Below, in pieces: positions 26,848-35,130 of a stretch of DNA of 35,496 nucleotides. The translations under genes and the position numbers were made by a program. Numbering within the stretch: position 1 is the first letter of the stretch; every line of letters begins with the position of its first letter. The notes beneath the pieces were generated by a model that did not search any database, was not told the origin of the DNA, and saw only the letters and a program-made list of their open reading frames with translations. Source of the stretch: Candidatus Poribacteria bacterium (GTDB lineage: Bacteria; Poribacteria; WGA-4E; WGA-3G); the NCBI GenBank assembly GCA_022822085.1, contig JAJECK010000065.1, positions 1 to 35,496 on the forward strand. Direction: 5' to 3'.

Positions 26848-26856
26848 ATTATACCA
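26848..26856 (-). promoter_or_regulatory. Candidate extended -10 promoter for the LTD lipoprotein
   Basis: On the minus strand the sequence reads TGGTATAAT, a perfect -10 hexamer with an upstream TGn extension. It is placed about 132 bp before the LTD start and just beyond the GT4 gene's stop. No convincing -35 is present at 16-18 bp. In A+T-rich spacer DNA such matches can be fortuitous, so confidence is limited. Confidence 0.35.
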
Positions 26857-26864
26857 TTCATTTA

Positions 26865-28067
26865 TTACAAAAATTTTTCATAAATATTAATTATTTTCTG
26901 ATAGTGAACATCTGCATTAAATTCTGTTTCCATCTTCATTCTACCAATTCTCCCCATCTCTGCTGCTTCAACTTTATGTTCCCCCATCCACAACAATTTT
27001 TCACGAAGAGCTTCAGTTCCAGCGGACGGAACAAGGAAACCATCTTCACCATCAACAATTAATTCAGGTATTCCACCGATGTCAGCACCAATAACAGGTT
27101 TTCCATAAGCATAAGATTCCAAGACAGACATAGGACAATTTTCATACCATTCTGATGGCAGAACAGTACAGATACTCTTTTGAATAAGTTTCTTGAGTTC
27201 ATCTCCTTGTTTAAATCCCAGTAAGTGGAAATGTTCACATCTATTTTTCTCTATAAATTGTTTCACTTCAGGCATCGTTTCTCCATCCCCAACGATATAG
27301 AGCGGTACCTGTTTCAGTGGTGCAGCAGCCTCAATTAGGGTCAAAATACCTTTACTACGATGCACTCTGCCGAAATAGAGAATATAATCTCCTTCATCAT
27401 AATTCGGTGTAAAGTTGTTAACATCGGTAAAGTTATGTACAGTTGAAATCTTTTCTTCTGGTACGCCATACTGGATCATTTTTTTTCGTAGAAAATGGGA
27501 TACAGAGATGAAATGGTCAAACTTGTCAACCGATCCGAGGAAACGAGATACATAAGACTCTACCACGCTCAATGCAGTTCGGGCAAGGGATCCTCTATTA
27601 CACCTTTTCGGTAAGGCACGCCAAAAGTGTTTTCCTTCGCAATCCTCACATATCTCGTCGTTTGATAGATGACTATATACTGGACATGTAATCTTATATT
27701 CGTGCAATGTTTGAATCAATGGTATACCAGCGTCTTTGAGGTGCCCTAAAATTGATGCTGTTAACTTACCGTAATATATGTGAAAATGTGCAATATCAAT
27801 ATCTGCATTTTTTAACAAGTGTTGAATAGATTTGGCTGCATCCCGTGAATAAATAAAACGAAATAAGTCAATCGGTTTTGGCTTCTCAAAATCTGCAGCC
27901 CGAGGAAAATACTTATCCCATTCGGATGGTTCATTCTTAGGATGTGCAGCTGTAAACGGGATCACCGTGTGGCCATTTTTCTGTAATATCTCCCCCATGG
28001 TGAAAAAATATCGATCGGATCCACCACGAACAAAATGATTCTGTGAGATATTCAGAATGGTTAACAT
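26865..28067 (-). CDS. GT4-family glycosyltransferase
   Basis: Probable cytoplasmic retaining glycosyltransferase with a GT-B fold. The N-terminal domain begins ILNISQNHFVRGGSDRYFF, with a glycine-rich acceptor loop, and contains HFHIYYGKLTASIL and TLHEYKITCPVYSH. Several cysteines (CPVYSH, EICEDCEGKHFW, KRCNRG) lie in the next stretch, as in GT4 proteins of polysaccharide loci. The donor domain has YILYFGRVHRSKGI, LYIVGDGE and the E-x7-E region SEWYENCPMSVLESYAYGKPVI. The 400-residue length is normal. The ATG lies 6 bp after the beta-helix gene's stop, with GGGAG about 9 bp upstream inside that gene, so the two are likely cotranscribed. The relation to the main polysaccharide locus about 8 kb away is possible but unproven. 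Confidence 0.9.
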   Translation of the reverse strand: MLTILNISQNHFVRGGSDRYFFTMGEILQKNGHTVIPFTAAHPKNEPSEWDKYFPRAADFEKPKPIDLFRFIYSRDAAKSIQHLLKNADIDIAHFHIYYGKLTASILGHLKDAGIPLIQTLHEYKITCPVYSHLSNDEICEDCEGKHFWRALPKRCNRGSLARTALSVVESYVSRFLGSVDKFDHFISVSHFLRKKMIQYGVPEEKISTVHNFTDVNNFTPNYDEGDYILYFGRVHRSKGILTLIEAAAPLKQVPLYIVGDGETMPEVKQFIEKNRCEHFHLLGFKQGDELKKLIQKSICTVLPSEWYENCPMSVLESYAYGKPVIGADIGGIPELIVDGEDGFLVPSAGTEALREKLLWMGEHKVEAAEMGRIGRMKMETEFNADVHYQKIINIYEKFL

Positions 28068-28073
28068 CTCATA

Positions 28074-28976
28074 TTACTCCCTTGGACCGGCATCAGCAAA
28101 ACGAATTTCTGCAATCGGTAAATAACCCACTCTACCCAATATTTTTGTTGTCAGATCTACATCAGCAGCATCCAATATTATTTTATCAATATCTTCAAAA
28201 ACAGTTGTACCCCACCAATTATTTGAAATACTAAGATCAAATTTTACATTTAACTGTAAAGCAAAGTCATTGATTTCTAAGTTGTTGTACTGAATAATTG
28301 ATTGTACGTTCTCACAGAAAATACCTGTCTCATTATTTTTTATATCATTATACTCAATTTGTGGTCTATTTTGACGTTCAATTGTGCTAATACCTATCTG
28401 ATTATTGAATATTTTATTATATCTGATTATTGAATCACTTCCATTCAATGCAATTGCAGTTCCGTTATTCTGCAGTGTGCAATCTAACACTGAAGGTGAA
28501 GTTGATCTGATGTCCACGGCTATCTCTGCGTATTCTATCATAATTCCTCTTAGATAACTATCCGCATCTCGTGTAATGTCAAAGAGTATTCCTTTCCAAT
28601 CTCCGGATTGTGGATTTATATTTTTGGAGGTAAAAAGAACAAGATCGTCTAATTGTTCCTCTATTAAAGGTGTTCCAATTTTCAGTAATGCATTCACACC
28701 GGTGACCTTAATTTGTGAATCATGGCCAAATTTAACAACCGTTCCCGGCAAAATCTCAAGTGTAATATCGGCTGGAACAATTACAGTGCCATCTATAATA
28801 TATGTTTTGTCGGATTCCCAGGTTTCATCCTCAGTAAGTTGATAGTCATTGAGAACTATTTCATTCTCATCTGTAATTCCATTAGGTTTCGGTGAAGAAT
28901 CCTGACATCCAAAAAGAAAAATACTAAAAGTGATAATAAACACACAAAAGTATATAAGAAATTGTTTAATATTCAT
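28074..28976 (-). CDS. Beta-helix-repeat lipoprotein
   Basis: Probable lipoprotein of 300 residues. The N-terminal hydrophobic signal ends IFLFGC with a lipobox cysteine at residue 24. DETWESDKTYIIDGTVIVPADITLEILPGTVVKF is a common entry strand of right-handed beta-helix proteins in environmental bacteria. Repeats such as NNGTAIALNGSDSIIRYNKIF, NNQIGISTIE and NNETGIFCENVQSIIQYNNL follow. SNNWWGTT near residue 253 is the usual terminal motif. NosD/parallel beta-helix proteins often bind or cleave polysaccharides, but no catalytic residues are evident, so binding is as likely as lysis. It is transcribed between pnkp (55 bp upstream) and the GT4 gene (6 bp downstream). Confidence 0.75.
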   Translation of the reverse strand: MNIKQFLIYFCVFIITFSIFLFGCQDSSPKPNGITDENEIVLNDYQLTEDETWESDKTYIIDGTVIVPADITLEILPGTVVKFGHDSQIKVTGVNALLKIGTPLIEEQLDDLVLFTSKNINPQSGDWKGILFDITRDADSYLRGIMIEYAEIAVDIRSTSPSVLDCTLQNNGTAIALNGSDSIIRYNKIFNNQIGISTIERQNRPQIEYNDIKNNETGIFCENVQSIIQYNNLEINDFALQLNVKFDLSISNNWWGTTVFEDIDKIILDAADVDLTTKILGRVGYLPIAEIRFADAGPRE

Positions 28977-29031
28977 GTCTTGATTTGTTGATTTTGTATC
29001 TATAATAATTCAGATAAAATGTGAAGAACAG

Positions 29032-31596
29032 TCAAAGTCTTGGATCTACTGCTTCACTTTCAAGAGCCAACACCCCAAACACACATTCATGCACCTTAGA
29101 CAACGGTTCACGATTGACAAATCGTTCCAATGCTTCCACACCCAATGCAAATTCCCTTATAGCCAGTGAACGTTTGTGCGATAATCCTCTGGCACGCAAA
29201 CGTTCTAAATTATTTGGCAACGTATATTCAGGTCCATAGATGATACGCAGATATTCTCGACCACGACATTTAACAGCAGGTTGAACAAGTCCACGTTTAC
29301 CTTTGACAACGAAATCAAGCGGTTTGATAACAATTCCCTCACCACCTTGATTCGTAAGTTCTTCCCAATTTTGGATTGCAGTATTCACACTCTGTTCATC
29401 CTGAAAATCAACGATACCGTAAGATGTTGTGAACATAACACTGTTCTCAGAACTAATACATAATTTTGAAAGCATTTCCATGTGCCACAAATGGTCCTTG
29501 TCAAAATTTACTTTCCCTTCTGATGCCAATAAATGAAATGGGGCAAGTTTTATATCAGATATAGATTCCACTTGCCAACAGTATTTCTGATACGAATTGA
29601 CATAACCACTAATAGTATCTGAACGGTTCTGATAATTTTCTAATAATTCATTTACTTCCACTCCGCGGTTATCTGCATTGGTTAACGCACCAACTGCATC
29701 AGCAAAAGAAACACGAGCAGCCGTGCCAACTGGTGCATATTGTTGGCGTAACAACTCTTGTGCTTTTACTGACCACGGCATTAACTCGCAATCGAGACAG
29801 AGCCAATCTGTGTTCAAAGTATCCCACAATCCAGCAGTATCAACTCTCTGCTTCACTTGACTAAGCAGCGCATTTTCCATTGTATCATCATCAAAAAAAG
29901 GTCTTCCAGTGCGAGTATAACAGACGCCTATAGTCTCACCTATCACACCGAATCGTTTCTGAGATGCTTCTGTGTTCTTACATACAATTACGATTGCCCG
30001 AGAACCCATGTGCTTCTCTTGCCAAACGACTTTCGATACGCCTTGATTGCGATAGTAAGTAAATCCTTCAGTGGGATGTTCAAGCAGGTCAGTCTTTTGT
30101 GATGTTTCAGTAGGAGACATCGTTGGAGGAAGATAGATTAACCATTTTGGGTCAATTGCAAACCGACTCATTACCTCTAAGGCATTGATAGTATTCTCTT
30201 CCCGGATCGTAACATTGTGATTTAAACGTGTGCTGATGATCCGCTTACCTATCACATCGTTGATGTCCAGGATTCCATCATCTTTAGGAACACTTGTTGG
30301 TAAATCTCCATCTGTTCGGTCCTGTAATGGTTTGGCAGGTTCATAATATACTTTCTTTGCGGGAACAGAGACAAATTCTTTTTCAGGGTATCGGAACGCA
30401 GTTAACTTTCCACCGTAAACACATCCTGTATCAATGTTTACTGTTCTATTCATCCATTCAGGTTCCGGAACTGACGTATGACCGTAGACAACAGTTGCTT
30501 GTCCACGATATTCTTCTGCCCAATTTAATCGGATAGGTAAACCAAATTCATCTGTTTCTCCGGTAGTTTCACCATATAATGCGAATTGACGAACACGTCC
30601 CGAAGCACGTCCTTGATATTCTTGTTTCATACCGGCATGAGCAACAACCAATTTGCCTTCGTCCAAGACGTAGTGACTCACCAATCCCTCTATGAAATCA
30701 GCGACCTGTTCTTTAAATTCAGGTGTTTCATTTTCTAATTGCATTAGTGTTTCTGCTAAACCGTGGGTATGTGCAACGTTTTTTCCTCTAAGTGCACGGG
30801 TAAGTTTGACATCATGATTTCCCGGTACACACATTGCAATCCCGTTCTTGTGCATCTCCATCACTAAACGTAGCACCTCAACCACTTTTGGTCCACGGTC
30901 AACATAATCGCCAACAAACAGCACTTTTCTATTCTGCGGCGAATCGATAACAGGAATATCACCTTCCTTTGTAGTAACTTCATATCCAAGTTTCATCAGC
31001 AATTCAACAAGTTCATCATAACAACCGTGTATATCACCGATTATATCAAACGGTCCAGTTTCCTCCATCCGATTTGTCCACATCGGTTGCCGTTCAATCT
31101 GTGCAGCTTCAACTTCCTCTGGCGAAGACAGAATATACAAGAAGTTACGAAAACCCTCGCGCTTTAATGAACGCAGCGATCTGCGGAGTTGACTTGTCTG
31201 ATTGCGAATAACATGCGGTTTAAAATTTCGATCTTGACGAGTTTCGTTCCTTTCCTGACAGAGTTTAGCAGGAATATTAAGAACAATCGCAACTGATAAA
31301 TAGTGATATTTCCGTGCCAATTCAAGCAGCGGTTTTCTCGCATCATGTTGAACATTGGTAGCATCAATTACAGTCAACTTGCCTGCAGCAAGACGTTTTG
31401 CTGCAATGAAATGTAGCACATCAAACGCATCTTTTGTTGCTTCTTGGTCATTTTCATCGTCAGAAACAAGTCCCCTACAAAAATCTGACGAAAGTATTTC
31501 TGTTGGTTTGAAGTGTTTTTGAGCAAAAGTGGACTTGCCTGAACCCGATGCACCAATTAGCACTACGAGTGATTGATCTGGAATCTTTATTTGCAT
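29032..31596 (-). CDS. pnkp: Bacterial polynucleotide kinase-phosphatase/ligase Pnkp
   Basis: RNA end-healing and sealing enzyme of the bacterial Pnkp/Hen1 repair system. Three modules are visible. The 5'-OH kinase has P-loop LIGASGSGKST (G15-S22) and covers about residues 1-165. The metallophosphoesterase covers about 182-410, with GDIHGC, GDYVDRGP, PGNHD, VAHAG and YGHTS. The C-terminal adenylyltransferase has nucleotidyl lysine K528 in EKHMGSR and a later GEGIVIKP. I start at the ATG at 31596, because the 31 upstream residues lack family character and would overlap the end of hen1. This gives 854 residues, close to the roughly 870 of the Clostridium thermocellum enzyme. It lies 46 bp after hen1. 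The enzyme repairs 2',3'-cyclic phosphate/5'-OH breaks such as ribotoxin-cut tRNA; known family biology, not shown here. Confidence 0.95.
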   Translation of the reverse strand: MQIKIPDQSLVVLIGASGSGKSTFAQKHFKPTEILSSDFCRGLVSDDENDQEATKDAFDVLHFIAAKRLAAGKLTVIDATNVQHDARKPLLELARKYHYLSVAIVLNIPAKLCQERNETRQDRNFKPHVIRNQTSQLRRSLRSLKREGFRNFLYILSSPEEVEAAQIERQPMWTNRMEETGPFDIIGDIHGCYDELVELLMKLGYEVTTKEGDIPVIDSPQNRKVLFVGDYVDRGPKVVEVLRLVMEMHKNGIAMCVPGNHDVKLTRALRGKNVAHTHGLAETLMQLENETPEFKEQVADFIEGLVSHYVLDEGKLVVAHAGMKQEYQGRASGRVRQFALYGETTGETDEFGLPIRLNWAEEYRGQATVVYGHTSVPEPEWMNRTVNIDTGCVYGGKLTAFRYPEKEFVSVPAKKVYYEPAKPLQDRTDGDLPTSVPKDDGILDINDVIGKRIISTRLNHNVTIREENTINALEVMSRFAIDPKWLIYLPPTMSPTETSQKTDLLEHPTEGFTYYRNQGVSKVVWQEKHMGSRAIVIVCKNTEASQKRFGVIGETIGVCYTRTGRPFFDDDTMENALLSQVKQRVDTAGLWDTLNTDWLCLDCELMPWSVKAQELLRQQYAPVGTAARVSFADAVGALTNADNRGVEVNELLENYQNRSDTISGYVNSYQKYCWQVESISDIKLAPFHLLASEGKVNFDKDHLWHMEMLSKLCISSENSVMFTTSYGIVDFQDEQSVNTAIQNWEELTNQGGEGIVIKPLDFVVKGKRGLVQPAVKCRGREYLRIIYGPEYTLPNNLERLRARGLSHKRSLAIREFALGVEALERFVNREPLSKVHECVFGVLALESEAVDPRL

Positions 31597-31642
31597 ATCT
31601 TCTAAAGGCTTCTGTTGATTGTATATTCTTGGAAATCTAATT

Positions 31643-33034
31643 TCATTTCTGTTGTGTAAACACCCCCATCTGTGTAGGTGCACCGACATCAGAATCTACT
31701 TCTCCAACTGAATGAAATGTCACAGAATATCCAAACCGTTTGGAAACATCTGTTGCCCAAGATTCAAATTCACTCCGTGTCCATTCAAAACGGTGGTCTC
31801 TATGCCGAAATTTGCCTGCTGGCAGATTCTCAAATTTTATGTTAAATTCTACATTAGGTGTTGTCAATACAACCATCGTAGGACCAGCATATTCAAATAG
31901 AACGCGTTCAAATGCAGCAAGACGCGGTTTGTCTAAATGTTCAATCACCTCAATCACAGCAGCCGCATCATATCCCGATAAACGTGAATCACGATAACAT
32001 AACGATCCTTGTATAAATGTAAGACGTTCCTGTTCTTTCTCAGGCAAGCGATCATAGTGCAATCGTTGTTGAGCGATCTTCAATGATTGATGAGAGACAT
32101 CCATTCCAACTACTTCTTCAAACTGCTTTTCTCGTATCAATTTTCGAAGCAGCTTACCTTCACCACATCCCAAATCTAAAACACGTTTTGCGCCAGACAT
32201 TTTGATAATCTCTGTCGCCTTCGTTAGTCTAACTTCGTTCAAGCCAATATGTTCTTCTATCTCTGCTTCATTCGGTGAATCCGTCTCTTCTTCCTCAATA
32301 CTATCACCTAATTGATGCAATGCTTGACGCGTAAGCCTCCGTTGATGTTTCAGATAACGACTAACAATCACTTCTTGTTCTGGATGTTCAGACAACCAAT
32401 CTTCTCCGTGTTTTAATAGTTTCTCAATCTCAGCTTCTGCAACCCAATAATGTTTTTCATCATCAAGGACAGGAATTAAAACATAAAGGTGCCTCAATAT
32501 TTCGCTCAATAAACACTCCTTTTCAAGAGTAACAGTAAAATAACGACTGGCACCCCAATCATCAAAATTTGTGTCCAAACTATGTCTCACTGATATGACC
32601 GAATATCCAAGTGGTTCAAATAGTCGTCTCAAAAAAGTCTCACCACCACGACAAGGTAATACAGACAACTTGATGCATAACGGGATTGGCGTTTCTGCAA
32701 GCTCAGGACGGTCTTTACTATTACCAGATAACGCACTTCTATAGACTTTGGCTATAGCAACACTCATAAATGAAGACGCAACATAAGCACGATCATTGAC
32801 ATATTCAGCAAGAGCGAAATTCTCTCGATTATGTCCATAACTCCTTCTCACAAGCCCAACCGAATCTACATCAAGCAGCAAAGCAGCTGTACATCTATCC
32901 TTTTCTGCTTCAGGATAAAATACATGTGCTTGTCCGAAAGCGAGATCAAACGTTTGTAAACGGTCAGGATGTTTATGTAACAGATACCCAAGATCGGTTG
33001 CAGGAGAATAGGTTGTGGTGATTGTTAATAGCAT
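31643..33034 (-). CDS. hen1: Hen1 RNA 3'-terminal ribose 2'-O-methyltransferase
   Basis: Partner of Pnkp. The N-terminal domain (about residues 1-250, beginning MLLTITTTYSPATDLGYLLHK) matches the bacterial Hen1 region that activates Pnkp ligation, including LPCRGGETFLRRLFEPLGY. The C-terminal methyltransferase (about 265-463) has the SAM motif VLDLGCGEGKLLR. Metal-binding residues E362, E365 and H366 lie in EVIEHLDKPRL, with a fourth likely ligand H414 in the HRDHRFEW stretch. It methylates the 2'-OH at the break so that the repaired RNA resists a second cut at the same site (family knowledge). The 463-residue length is typical. No Shine-Dalgarno is evident. A perfect consensus promoter lies about 76-104 bp upstream. 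It is transcribed toward pnkp, whose start is 46 bp beyond its stop. Confidence 0.95.
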   Translation of the reverse strand: MLLTITTTYSPATDLGYLLHKHPDRLQTFDLAFGQAHVFYPEAEKDRCTAALLLDVDSVGLVRRSYGHNRENFALAEYVNDRAYVASSFMSVAIAKVYRSALSGNSKDRPELAETPIPLCIKLSVLPCRGGETFLRRLFEPLGYSVISVRHSLDTNFDDWGASRYFTVTLEKECLLSEILRHLYVLIPVLDDEKHYWVAEAEIEKLLKHGEDWLSEHPEQEVIVSRYLKHQRRLTRQALHQLGDSIEEEETDSPNEAEIEEHIGLNEVRLTKATEIIKMSGAKRVLDLGCGEGKLLRKLIREKQFEEVVGMDVSHQSLKIAQQRLHYDRLPEKEQERLTFIQGSLCYRDSRLSGYDAAAVIEVIEHLDKPRLAAFERVLFEYAGPTMVVLTTPNVEFNIKFENLPAGKFRHRDHRFEWTRSEFESWATDVSKRFGYSVTFHSVGEVDSDVGAPTQMGVFTQQK

Positions 33035-33109
33035 TACATAAGGAGTAGATTATCTAATTAATTTCAGGTGTGATACTATAAAGTATATTATGATCTTATC
33101 TATATTGAA

Positions 33110-33138
33110 ATTATACCTTTTGCTTAGGATATTGTCAA
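33110..33138 (-). promoter_or_regulatory. Perfect consensus sigma-70-type promoter for hen1-pnkp
   Basis: On the minus strand TTGACA (33133-33138) is followed after exactly 17 bp by TATAAT (33110-33115). This is a 12/12 match to the consensus with optimal spacing. Initiation would fall near 33103, giving a leader of about 69 bases before the hen1 ATG at 33034. It overlaps no supported gene. Confidence 0.82.
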
Positions 33139-33339
33139 GAAACTTCGTAATTCAATCCACAGTGATCTAATTCTCATGCCAACTAATGTTTGCGTGTTTC
33201 CAACCATGATCTTGTTGGCGTGGTTTTCAACCGAGATTTTCCGTTTTTTACCGACATCGGAGCAGCTTATTTTATCAACAGCACTCTGAAAATCCAGACT
33301 CCAATCCTGGTCATCTGGAAATCCTGGTTCAGACAAAAT

Positions 33340-33369
33340 TTGACTAAATTCCAATTCATGTGATATATT
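33340..33369 (+). promoter_or_regulatory. Candidate sigma-70-type promoter for the TrpD-like gene
   Basis: TTGACT (33340-33345) and TATATT (33364-33369) are separated by 18 bp, giving 5/6 matches for each hexamer. Initiation near 33376 would leave a leader of about 27-30 bases containing GAGGAA just before the start codons at 33403/33406. The position relative to the gene and the Shine-Dalgarno supports it. Confidence 0.55.
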
Positions 33370-33402
33370 AGACAAATCAAATAACAGAAATAGAGGAATA
33401 TA

Positions 33403-34860
33403 ATGATGTATATGCCACAATTTCCCGGACCGAACCAAGAACTACTTGAAGCGCAAGCAAGAGTTTGTACAGGCCCCCACCAAACTCGTCCGTTAGGGAA
33501 AAAGGAAAACGACGGACCACAACCTGGTGCAATACTTGAAACAATATTAATGTCGTTGAATGGAAAATTACAAGAAAAAGAGGCAGTATCAGAAGCGCAA
33601 ATGGGAGCATTTTTCGTGGCGATGACAATACGCAAATATTTTCCAGAAGCAACGCAGTGGTCTCAATCCGAAACTGCAGCATTTCAGAAATATCTACCAA
33701 TATTATTTCCTCAACTCCCCAAAGAAATACACTTTCTCATAAACCCAGACAGTGGATATATCCCCAGGAATCTAACAGAAAGTATTGTTGTTAATGCATT
33801 GGGAAAAATTCTTAGAGCAAAGCACTTGAGTTATAACGAAACCCGTCAAATGTGTGAGGCAATACTTACTGATGAAGTTAAACCCGCACTCAAGGCAGCC
33901 GCTCTTATCGGTCAGCGTATGAATCGAGAAACTTATGAAGAAGTCCGCGGATATCTTGATGCATTCTATGCACCAGAAAAAGTTTGTCCCATTGATGTAG
34001 AAAGTCTTACACATTTTGGACAACCCTATGACGGTGCAACACGTTATTTTCGACCAACACTATTTGTTGCAGCTGTACGTGCAGCGTTAGGGGAACCTTC
34101 TCTCTTACATAGTGTTGATTTAATGCCGCCAAAGAATGGAATTACTGAAGAAACACTATTGAAAGTACTCGGTGCAAGAACGGATCTATCACTTGAACAA
34201 ACAGCATCGTTGATTACAGATAATCAAATAGGATTTGGCTATATCAGTCAACGTGAATATTCGCCGCCGGCTTACGGATTGAGGGAAATGCGCGTACACA
34301 TTATGAAACGTCCGCCTTGGGCAGCCACAGAAAAGGCACAACAATTCTTTGCAGCGCGTCAGAAGAATTACATGGTACTTGGATATTATCATATCGGTTA
34401 TGAAAAACCGTTGTTACAAATGGCTGAAGAACGTGGGTTTCAGGCGGCGGTCGCAATTAAAGGTGAAGAAGGCACAAGTCATTATGCACTAAGGCTTGGG
34501 AAACCTTCTACACCAGAGAGGATGGCTGTCAACTATTCACAAGGATTCCGATACATAAATGGAAATCGCAAAGACTTTGCTTTGGATATTGATCCAAAAA
34601 CTTATGGCTTTGAATATACATTAAATCCGAGACCAGAAGAAGTTTCTGCCGAAGCTTATGCCAATTCAGGTATTGCAGCACTATCGGGAGAGAAAGGACA
34701 GATCTACGATAGGATACTACTGAATACTGCAATGGTAGATTATCTATTAGGCATCTGTCCCGACCCACATCAAGCAATCAAACGGACAAAAGCAGTCATG
34801 GATGATGGTTCAGCATTGAATCATCTAAAGGCATATATTAAAGCAAGTAACGAGGTGTAA
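33403..34860 (+). CDS. TrpD/TrpD2-like (anthranilate phosphoribosyltransferase-family) protein
   Basis: Protein of 485 residues related to the class IV phosphoribosyltransferase/TrpD2 fold. Residues 140-190 (LSYNETRQMCEAILTDEVKP, then AALIGQRMNRETYEEVRGYL) match the helical N-terminal domain of TrpD. An earlier segment at 48-80 has a similar shape (GKLQEKEAVSEAQMGAFFVA), suggesting an extra or duplicated helical part. The next region (GQPYDGATRYFRPTLFVAAV, then HSVDLMPPKNGITEETLLKVLGA) aligns in order with the PRPP domain, but the GTGGD loop reads GQPYD. HIGYEKPLLQMAEERG and VAIKGEEGTSHY are later blocks seen in TrpD2-like proteins. GAGGAA precedes two adjacent ATGs (33403, 33406). It is unlikely to be the tryptophan enzyme; no trp genes are nearby. 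It is the only well-supported plus-strand gene here. Confidence 0.62.
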   Translation: MMYMPQFPGPNQELLEAQARVCTGPHQTRPLGKKENDGPQPGAILETILMSLNGKLQEKEAVSEAQMGAFFVAMTIRKYFPEATQWSQSETAAFQKYLPILFPQLPKEIHFLINPDSGYIPRNLTESIVVNALGKILRAKHLSYNETRQMCEAILTDEVKPALKAAALIGQRMNRETYEEVRGYLDAFYAPEKVCPIDVESLTHFGQPYDGATRYFRPTLFVAAVRAALGEPSLLHSVDLMPPKNGITEETLLKVLGARTDLSLEQTASLITDNQIGFGYISQREYSPPAYGLREMRVHIMKRPPWAATEKAQQFFAARQKNYMVLGYYHIGYEKPLLQMAEERGFQAAVAIKGEEGTSHYALRLGKPSTPERMAVNYSQGFRYINGNRKDFALDIDPKTYGFEYTLNPRPEEVSAEAYANSGIAALSGEKGQIYDRILLNTAMVDYLLGICPDPHQAIKRTKAVMDDGSALNHLKAYIKASNEV

Positions 34861-34871
34861 AAAGACACTTT

Positions 34872-35123
34872 TTATGAAATTGTCCAAACACCTCGTATAG
34901 GATTCTCTGCCTGACCTGATTGCTTCAATAATGTTAACGCACGTGTAGTCGGATCTTGTTTAGACCGAACAGGTCGTCCACCACGTTCAAGATGTGTTAA
35001 AACAACCAAATCAGACAGTTCCTGTTTCTCAACAGTCTGACCAGAGAATAATTCTATAATGAGTTCCACTGCCATTAATGGAGTTAATGGATAATCAGCA
35101 TATTTATATGTCCTATTATCCAT
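34872..35123 (-). CDS. Small protein with Mrr-N-like winged-helix character
   Basis: An 83-residue protein with a plausible winged-helix pattern. LTPLMAVELIIELFSG is a first helix, and RALTLLKQSGQAENPIRGVWTIS at the C-terminus closely follows the form of the Mrr N-terminal domain ending (A..YLKKAGLIE.P.RGVW.IT). No nuclease domain is attached. It is 7 bp downstream of the BCCT transporter stop, and a GGAAGG within the end of that gene is its likely ribosome site, so the two are probably cotranscribed. It is convergent with the TrpD-like gene, with 11 bp between stops. A DNA-binding or regulatory role is possible but not shown; some uncertainty remains that it is a stand-alone conserved protein of unknown function. 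Confidence 0.6.
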   Translation of the reverse strand: MDNRTYKYADYPLTPLMAVELIIELFSGQTVEKQELSDLVVLTHLERGGRPVRSKQDPTTRALTLLKQSGQAENPIRGVWTIS

Positions 35124-35130
35124 CTAAATT

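Larger units (their letters stand above)
33035..33402. other. Divergent intergenic region with two promoters and a repeat-like segment
   Basis: This 368-bp spacer lies between the divergent hen1 and TrpD-like genes. It holds the consensus hen1 promoter and a good plus-strand promoter. It also has a segment (about 33290-33345) in which AATCCTGG occurs twice, 17 bp apart (33303-33310, 33320-33327), with CATCTGG between them. The resulting minus-strand text CAGGATTTCCAGATGACC looks like a dispersed intergenic element rather than a gene. A minus-strand reading from 33438 to 33124 of 104 codons exists but overlaps the promoters and the TrpD-like start, and I do not accept it. Confidence 0.5.

Noticed and set aside
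33124-33438. Minus-strand 104-codon reading frame in the divergent spacer
   Set aside because: It covers both promoters and the start of the TrpD-like gene, lacks family features, and part of it looks like a dispersed repeat.
33403-34860. Tryptophan-biosynthesis gene trpD
   Set aside because: The PRPP loop is degenerate, the protein is too long, and no other trp gene is near.
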